From the NCBI GenBank assembly GCA_030151635.1, contig JASLDF010000175.1, positions 1-17,791 on the forward strand: a stretch of 17,791 nucleotides of DNA. The letters run 5' to 3'. Below the pieces are notes generated by a model. It was not told the DNA's origin. It was given only the letters and a program-made list of their open reading frames with translations, and did not search any database. The translations under genes were made by a program, and so were the position numbers. Below are positions 13,366-17,791 of the stretch, one piece after another; positions within the stretch are counted from its first letter, which is position 1; each line of letters starts with the position of its first letter. This DNA is from Bacteroides sp. Its GTDB lineage: Bacteria > Bacteroidota > Bacteroidia > Bacteroidales > Bacteroidaceae.

Positions 13366-13737
13366 ATGATTATAGCAGTTCCTACAAAAGAAAACAAAGT
13401 AGATAACCATTTTGGTCATTGCGCCTATTATACGTTTTTCGAAATAGACGAAAATAAAAAAATAATAAACACCAGTACAATGGAAGCTCCACAAGGATGT
13501 GGTTGTAAATCGGGTGTTGCTCCAATCTTAAGAGATAAAGGGGTACGCATTATGTTGGCTGGCAACATGGGTAATGGTGCTGTAAACGTTTTGACACAGA
13601 ACGACATTAAAGTGGTTCGCGGATGTAGCGGACCTGTAGAAGAGGTGATACAAAATTACTTAGCTGGAAAATTAGAAGATTCGGGCGAAGTTTGTGATTC
13701 GCATGGCGAAGGACATACTTGTTCGCACAATCACTAA
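13366..13737 (+). CDS. NifX/NifB-like iron-molybdenum cluster-binding protein with His/Cys tail
   Basis: A 123-residue protein of the dinitrogenase Fe-Mo cofactor family (NifX, NifY, NifB C-terminus; also free-standing relatives of unknown role). Family marks are the start MIIAVPTKENKVDNHFGHC, the central CGCKSGVAPILRDKGVRIML, and AGNMGNGAVNVLTQNDIKVV followed by GCSGPVEEVIQNYLAGKL. After the domain comes a metal-binding tail with alternating His and Cys (VCDSHGEGHTCSHNH). No nitrogenase gene is near, and in Bacteroidota such proteins are usually thought to handle Fe-S or other metal clusters. It diverges from the OxyR-like gene, which suggests a link to oxidative or metal stress; that is inference. 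It ends at its own terminator. Confidence 0.88.
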   Translation: MIIAVPTKENKVDNHFGHCAYYTFFEIDENKKIINTSTMEAPQGCGCKSGVAPILRDKGVRIMLAGNMGNGAVNVLTQNDIKVVRGCSGPVEEVIQNYLAGKLEDSGEVCDSHGEGHTCSHNH

Positions 13738-13804
13738 TCTAAATATTAAATCTGAATAGATTATTTAGTTACTGAAAATTTGATTGATAGATGTTATACT
13801 TACT

Positions 13805-13845
13805 GTAAGGTTGGGGCTGTTGAAGTTCTGACCTTACCTTTTTTT
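13805..13845 (+). terminator. Terminator after the NifX-like gene
   Basis: GTAAGGT (13805-13811) pairs with ACCTTAC (13831-13837), with a 19-base loop, followed by C and seven T. It lies about 70 bases after the stop. Confidence 0.75.
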
Positions 13846-13916
13846 AGACATAATAAGATGACAATTTGCTTTAATTGCTGTATTTTTAAGACATATTGAA
13901 CAAAACATAAGGCAGA

Positions 13917-13948
13917 TTTGCTTTATAGGGTAATGCATACAAACTTTG
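13917..13948 (+). promoter_or_regulatory. Promoter of the S9 peptidase gene
   Basis: TTTG (13917-13920) and AAACTTTG (13941-13948) are 20 bases apart; seven of eight -7 positions fit TAnnTTTG when the two n positions are counted as free. The predicted start is near 13955. Confidence 0.5.
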
Positions 13949-13994
13949 CATTAATAATACTGAATAAAAAATGAGTAACTCTAATCAAGAAGAT

Positions 13995-16418
13995 ATGAAT
14001 AAAACAACATTGGCAGTGGTGGCTGCATGTGGAATGACCTTCCCTGCAGCGGCACAAGAAAACTTAACCTATCAGAAGCCTCCAAAAGAGATTCTTGAGT
14101 TGGCAGACTTCAAACGAGCTCCTTCGTTAAGCATCAACAGTGAAAACACAATTATGGTCTTTGCTTATAGCAACACCTACAAAACACTCGAAGAGCTTTC
14201 AATGGAAGAAATGCGTTTAGGCGGATTGCGTATCAACCCAAAAGCAAATATTGGTAGTACCCTTCGCTATTCTAATAACCTTACTTATAAAGGACTTAAG
14301 GGTAAAGAAGAACTTGAGGTAAAAGGATTACCTAAGAATCCGCAAATTGCATATCGCACTTGGTCGCCCGACCAAACAAAAGTAGCCTTCACAAACACAA
14401 CCATAAATGGTGTTGAGCTATGGATTGCCGATTTGAAAACCGGTACTGCAAAACAAATTACTTCGGCTAATTTGAATGCAAATCTAGGTAGACCTTACAT
14501 TTGGATGCCCGATGGTAAAGGTTTATTGATTTTTACATTGCCTCAAAACAGACAAGCCTTGATTGATACTAAGGCTGCACTACCTACTGGCCCTATTGTA
14601 ACCAATAGTACGGTTGGTGTGAAATCTCAAAACATGACACACCAAGATCTTCTTCAAAACCCCATTGATGAAGCAAACTTTGAAAGCTTAATTACTTCCG
14701 AGATTTATAAAGTAAGTCTTGATGGTACATTGACCTTCTGGAAGGGTGCAGACATGTACAACAACATTAGTTTTTCGCCTAATGCAGAGTACGTATTGTT
14801 AAGTACCATTCAACGCCCCTTCTCTTATTCTGTACGTTACACTAGTTTTCCTACAGCAACAAACATATATAATCTAAGTGGCGACTTATTACGTGAGTTT
14901 AATGTAAAACCATTAATTGAGAGCCTTCCACAAGGATTTATGTCAACCTATCAAGGTAAGCGATCAATTAGCTGGCGTGCCGATGCTCCTGCTACACTAT
15001 TTTGGGTTGAAGCTTTAGATGGTGGTGATCCAGCAAATAAAGTGGAGTTCCGTGACGCACTGTACCAGGAAGACTTATTGAGTAAACAAGAGCCTGTGCT
15101 TATCTCTAAATTATTAAACCGATTTGCAGGTATTACTTGGGGAAATGACTCTAAAGCAATTGTGTACGACCAATGGTGGGATACTAGAAATATGAAAACA
15201 TATTTAATTAACCCATCATTAAAAGACCAAGAACCTAAAATCATCTTCGACCGTGATATCCAAGATATCTACAATGACCCAGGTATGTTCGATACTGAAA
15301 GAAATAAAGATGGTAAGTACGTGCTTCGTCTAGATGGCGACAACGCATTCTTAATTGGAGATGGATATTCTGCTAAAGGACAATTTCCTTTTATTAATCA
15401 CTTCAACTTAAAAACTTTTAAAACGAAGCCTTACTTCAAGTCGAAATATACCGACAAGAAGTTAGAGTTAGTTGATATTGTGAATGCTAAAAAAGGAGAA
15501 TTGATTGTGAGATTACAATCACCTACCGAATATCCAAACTACTACATCATTGACGCTAAAAGCAACAAAACTAAATTTGCATTAACCAACTTAGAAAATC
15601 CATTCAAAGCGATTGAAGGCATTTATAAGGAAGTCATCAAATACAAACGTGCGGATGGTGTTGAGCTAAGTGGTACACTTTATCTTCCTGCAAATTACGA
15701 CAGAAGCAAGAAAGAGAAACTACCAATGGTGATGTGGGCATATCCTACAGAATTTAAAGACAAGAGCAGTGCTGGACAATCAGCAACTAACCCTAACGAA
15801 TTTATTTATCCATTCTACGGTTCTCCTATCTATTGGGTAACACAAGGGTATGCAATTTTAGACGATGCTGCATTCCCTATCGTAGGTGAAGGCGAACAAG
15901 AACCAAATGATACATTCATCGAGCAGTTGGTTTCAAATGCCAAAGCTGCAATTGATGCGGTTGATGCATTAGGCTACATTGACCGCAACCGTGTTGCTGT
16001 GGGTGGTCACTCTTACGGTGCATTTATGACAGCCAACCTGTTAACGCATAGCAATCTATTTGCTGCGGGTATTGCACGTAGTGGTGCATATAATCGTACA
16101 CTTACTCCATTTGGTTTCCAAGCTGAGCAACGAAACTACTGGGATGTTCCTGGTGTTTACAACGCAATGTCTCCATTTATGCACGCCGATCAAATGAAAA
16201 CTCCTCTTCTACTAATTCATGGAGGAGATGATAACAATACGGGAACACATACCATGCAAAGTGAGCGTTACTTCAATGCGTTGAAAGGTTTTGGTGCTCC
16301 AACACGTTTAGTACTTCTACCAAAAGAGAGCCACGGCTACTCCGCTAAAGAGTCTGTACTTCATGTACTATGGGAACAAGACCAATGGCTAGACCATTAT
16401 GTAAAAAACAAGAAGTAA
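13995..16418 (+). CDS. Secreted S9-family serine peptidase, glutamyl-endopeptidase-like (S9D)
   Basis: A complete peptidase of 807 residues (815 if the ATG at 13971 is used). I prefer the ATG at 13995 because it begins a standard signal peptide, MNKTTLAVVAACGMTFPAAA, cleaved before QENLTYQ; the upstream ATG adds eight polar residues. The middle is a beta-propeller lid. The C-terminal alpha/beta-hydrolase domain has the nucleophile in GGHSYGAFM (Ser673), Asp746 in HGGDDNNTGT and His780 in KESHGYS. The segment GIARSGAYNRTLTPFGFQ is characteristic of the plant chloroplast glutamyl endopeptidase (CGEP) group and its Bacteroidota relatives. It probably cleaves peptides after acidic residues in the periplasm, aiding peptide feeding; specificity is inferred from family. 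A single-gene unit with its own promoter and terminator. Confidence 0.93.
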   Translation: MNKTTLAVVAACGMTFPAAAQENLTYQKPPKEILELADFKRAPSLSINSENTIMVFAYSNTYKTLEELSMEEMRLGGLRINPKANIGSTLRYSNNLTYKGLKGKEELEVKGLPKNPQIAYRTWSPDQTKVAFTNTTINGVELWIADLKTGTAKQITSANLNANLGRPYIWMPDGKGLLIFTLPQNRQALIDTKAALPTGPIVTNSTVGVKSQNMTHQDLLQNPIDEANFESLITSEIYKVSLDGTLTFWKGADMYNNISFSPNAEYVLLSTIQRPFSYSVRYTSFPTATNIYNLSGDLLREFNVKPLIESLPQGFMSTYQGKRSISWRADAPATLFWVEALDGGDPANKVEFRDALYQEDLLSKQEPVLISKLLNRFAGITWGNDSKAIVYDQWWDTRNMKTYLINPSLKDQEPKIIFDRDIQDIYNDPGMFDTERNKDGKYVLRLDGDNAFLIGDGYSAKGQFPFINHFNLKTFKTKPYFKSKYTDKKLELVDIVNAKKGELIVRLQSPTEYPNYYIIDAKSNKTKFALTNLENPFKAIEGIYKEVIKYKRADGVELSGTLYLPANYDRSKKEKLPMVMWAYPTEFKDKSSAGQSATNPNEFIYPFYGSPIYWVTQGYAILDDAAFPIVGEGEQEPNDTFIEQLVSNAKAAIDAVDALGYIDRNRVAVGGHSYGAFMTANLLTHSNLFAAGIARSGAYNRTLTPFGFQAEQRNYWDVPGVYNAMSPFMHADQMKTPLLLIHGGDDNNTGTHTMQSERYFNALKGFGAPTRLVLLPKESHGYSAKESVLHVLWEQDQWLDHYVKNKK

Positions 16419-16447
16419 CTTAATTATAAACTTCTACAATAAAACAG

Positions 16448-16487
16448 GGAGCTATCTAAATTGAAATTAGGTAGCTCCTTTTATTTT
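16448..16487 (+). terminator. Terminator after the S9 peptidase
   Basis: GGAGCTATCTAA (16448-16459) pairs with TTAGGTAGCTCC (16467-16478) with one T-G position, followed by TTTTATTTT. Confidence 0.85.
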
Positions 16488-16566
16488 AGAAGTCGATGCG
16501 ATCTAAACAACACTGAGTGCTATCAAACAGAACAGGCTATGAGGATGAGCGTATAGAAATACTAGT

Positions 16567-16815
16567 AAAAATAAGGCGTTGCTAGTTCTGGATGAAAGAG
16601 TTGCAACGCCTTAAGAAAAAAACATACAGTAACTCAGAAAAGGTCTTTTTGGCTAGAATATGCCTTTGAAAAGGGTCATAACAAGGCATAACTATATATC
16701 CTTCTATCAATCATACACATTAATCATTGAATGTCAAGCGGTGTAAATTAAGTAACAAAAAACCCTAACCAATCTGCACAAACTAAAAAGCTTGCATATC
16801 GGTTATCCTTCTGAT
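16567..16815 (-). ncRNA. Candidate small RNA of about 250 nt
   Basis: On the minus strand a perfect -7 box, TATATTTG (16828-16821), is followed about 240 bases later by a terminator: a 10-bp perfect stem (AAGGCGTTGC 16573-16582 with GCAACGCCTT 16603-16612) and then ATTTTTAC. No convincing ORF lies between; a 35-codon ORF (16582-16689) ends inside the terminator stem. The transcript would begin with a hairpin CATATC/GATATG (16795-16818) exposing AGAAGGATAACC and contain a second hairpin TATGCCTT/AAGGCATA (16659-16690). The motif AGAAGGATA occurs twice. No -33 box is clear. Alternatively the terminator serves the DUF2752 operon ending 370 bases upstream. Confidence 0.35.
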
Positions 16816-16829
16816 ATGGGCAAATATAA

Positions 16830-16982
16830 TTGATATTTTTATAAATAATGGTTCTGTTTACTAAAAGATTAATCAATAGGACGAATAATGTATAATATAG
16901 ACTATACGAGAAGATTATCTAGGATTTATACTTGTAAATACGAACAACTATTGACCAGTTAAAGAAATATTAGAAAGAATAA
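16830..16982. other. AT-rich spacer downstream of the DUF2752 gene
   Basis: No ORF or clear terminator directly after the stop at 16983; only a weak GTATA/TATAC hairpin near 16890-16907. With the sRNA candidate and the S9 terminator it makes up the 16419-16982 gap. Confidence 0.4.
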
Positions 16983-17387
16983 CTATAATCCTTTCACATA
17001 ATTCCACCACATATTTAAAAGCAACAGAACAATTATAGGAATAAATAGTGTTGGATGCCAACGTTTACGAAGAGTAGGTAAAAATGTTTCTTTACCAGTC
17101 AAAAGGTCTTTAACCATCCAACAGGCAGAAATGAAAAGTAATAAATGAGTTACGACCACTAATGGATTCAGAAGTATGGCTTCAACAATACGACCTTCTA
17201 AGATTAACGCGGATGCTCTTGTTAACCCACATGCTGGACAAGGAATTCCATACACAAATTTAACTGGGCAGTGAAGGAAAATCGAAGATTCGGCAGGGAG
17301 AAAATAAAAAATGAGATATCCCACTGCTCCTAAGATTAGGAGTATGACATACCTCACTCTGTAATTTTTTAATCGATTAGCGAACAT
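16983..17387 (-). CDS. DUF2752 membrane protein
   Basis: A 134-residue membrane protein with the DUF2752 signature: a first helix (YVILLILGAVGYLIFYFL), Cys40, then GIPCPACGLTRA with Cys50, Cys53 and the invariant T-R, an Asn-Pro pair (LLNPLVVV, residues 74-75), and two further helices (VVVTHLLLFISACWMV and LFIPIIVLLLLNMWW). The CP-x-CGLTR motif looks like a metal or thiol site at the membrane surface, but the function of the family is not known. It overlaps the upstream TM2 gene by 11 bases, so the two are translationally linked; this pairing is common and suggests they act together. Confidence 0.85.
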   Translation of the reverse strand: MFANRLKNYRVRYVILLILGAVGYLIFYFLPAESSIFLHCPVKFVYGIPCPACGLTRASALILEGRIVEAILLNPLVVVTHLLLFISACWMVKDLLTGKETFLPTLRKRWHPTLFIPIIVLLLLNMWWNYVKGL

Positions 17388-17715
17388 GAGTTACGAACAT
17401 CTCGTAATTAGCATCACGAATTGCATCCATAATCAAGAATAGATCGACAAGGGTCCAAATACCCAAACCTCCACAAGTAAGCAATTTAGCAATACCTAGG
17501 CCAGTATTACCAGCATAGAAACGGTCAACACCCAATCCACCTAAAAATAATCCCAAAAGAATACCAATCATAGGGGTCTTTAAAGGAAGCACTTGCAAAG
17601 CAGTATAACTATCATCAGGCATAGTTTCCAGTTTCTGACGGATTGCCATAATATGTTCTGGTTTGAATTTATCAGCATAAGTGCTAATCAGTAAGTCTAC
17701 TTTTGAATTTTCCAT
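17377..17715 (-). CDS. TM2-domain membrane protein
   Basis: A 112-residue protein. Residues 1-45 are a soluble helical N-terminus (HIMAIRQKLETMPDD), then the TM2 domain: helix one IGILLGLFLGGLGVDRFYAG with the hallmark G-x-D-R-F-Y, a short turn, and helix two LLTCGGLGIWTLVDLFLIMD with the conserved G-x-W and Asp. The tail is short and soluble. TM2 domains are found from bacteria to animals, and their bacterial role is not settled. It is the first gene of the pair with DUF2752. Confidence 0.87.
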   Translation of the reverse strand: MENSKVDLLISTYADKFKPEHIMAIRQKLETMPDDSYTALQVLPLKTPMIGILLGLFLGGLGVDRFYAGNTGLGIAKLLTCGGLGIWTLVDLFLIMDAIRDANYEMFVTHVR

Positions 17716-17747
17716 GTTAATGTTATTAATGAATTAAAATATATTGA

Positions 17748-17755
17748 CAAAGTTA
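17748..17755 (-). promoter_or_regulatory. Promoter -7 box of the TM2/DUF2752 operon
   Basis: TAACTTTG on the minus strand fully matches TAnnTTTG and lies about 33 bases upstream of the ATG at 17715. No -33 TTTG at the expected spacing; the window ends shortly after. Confidence 0.45.
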
Positions 17756-17791
17756 AATAAAACGCAACGTATTCATATTATAAACAGCCAT

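Noticed and set aside
14951..15244. 97-residue minus-strand ORF
   Set aside because: Antisense shadow within the S9 peptidase.
16582..16689. 35-codon minus-strand ORF in the small-RNA candidate
   Set aside because: It ends inside the terminator stem and has no domain or membrane character.
1..17791. CRISPR arrays, tRNA or rRNA genes, insertion sequences
   Set aside because: No regularly spaced repeats, cloverleaf-like segments, rRNA motifs or transposase motifs were seen on either strand.

Overview
The window comes from a low-GC, AT-rich member of the Bacteroidota, most likely Bacteroidales. The evidence is a SusC-style N-terminal carboxypeptidase-regulatory domain on the TonB-dependent receptor, a WYL regulator, an ECF sigma factor with a DUF6249-like neighbour, a TM2/DUF2752 pair, and many matches to the Bacteroides-type promoter (-33 TTTG, about 20 bases, -7 TAnnTTTG) with few Shine-Dalgarno sites. 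Gaps between genes are long and AT-rich. I saw no rRNA, tRNA, CRISPR array or insertion sequence.

Layout. 1-1231: the end of a WYL-family regulator, then a hemolysin III/PAQR membrane protein on the minus strand. 1283-2203: a gene-poor stretch with one or two possible micro-ORFs. 2204-2632: a YjaB-like GNAT acetyltransferase. 2726-7371: the most interesting region, all on the minus strand. A cobalamin riboswitch (about 7143-7358) precedes a siderophore-type TonB-dependent receptor, followed 2 bases later by a PepSY-TM inner-membrane protein and a terminator. A second, nearly identical cobalamin riboswitch (about 3003-3221) has its own promoter and lies beyond that terminator. No ordinary gene follows it: it reads into about 250 bases holding a possible 30-residue hydrophobic peptide, a long stem and a 32-base perfect palindrome.

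7584-9710: a small two-helix membrane protein, a perfect 16-bp-stem hairpin, and a divergent ECF sigma module. In that module a DUF6249-like membrane gene and a sigma/membrane-protein pair each carry the same ECF-like promoter (GTGTAACCTT with AAC-N16-CGTCA), so the sigma factor probably drives both directions. 9731-10192: a MaoC-like hydratase with a well-formed promoter. 10725-13089: a minus-strand run of an OxyR-like LysR regulator with an altered cysteine loop, an SdhL-type shikimate-dehydrogenase-like enzyme and a membrane protein. 13366-13737: a NifX/NifB-like metal-cluster protein diverges from the LysR gene across a shared dyad. 13995-16418: a secreted S9D glutamyl-endopeptidase-like peptidase. 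16567-16828: a possible small RNA. 16983-17715: an overlapping TM2/DUF2752 pair.

How the parts fit. The riboswitch locus looks like a B12-repressed uptake unit: an outer-membrane receptor plus an inner-membrane PepSY protein of the kind normally tied to ferric siderophores. That mismatch between regulator and receptor class, plus the extra riboswitch with no gene, is the best candidate for undescribed biology here. Families were assigned by reading motifs. Promoter calls in such AT-rich DNA are only moderately reliable unless both boxes fit.
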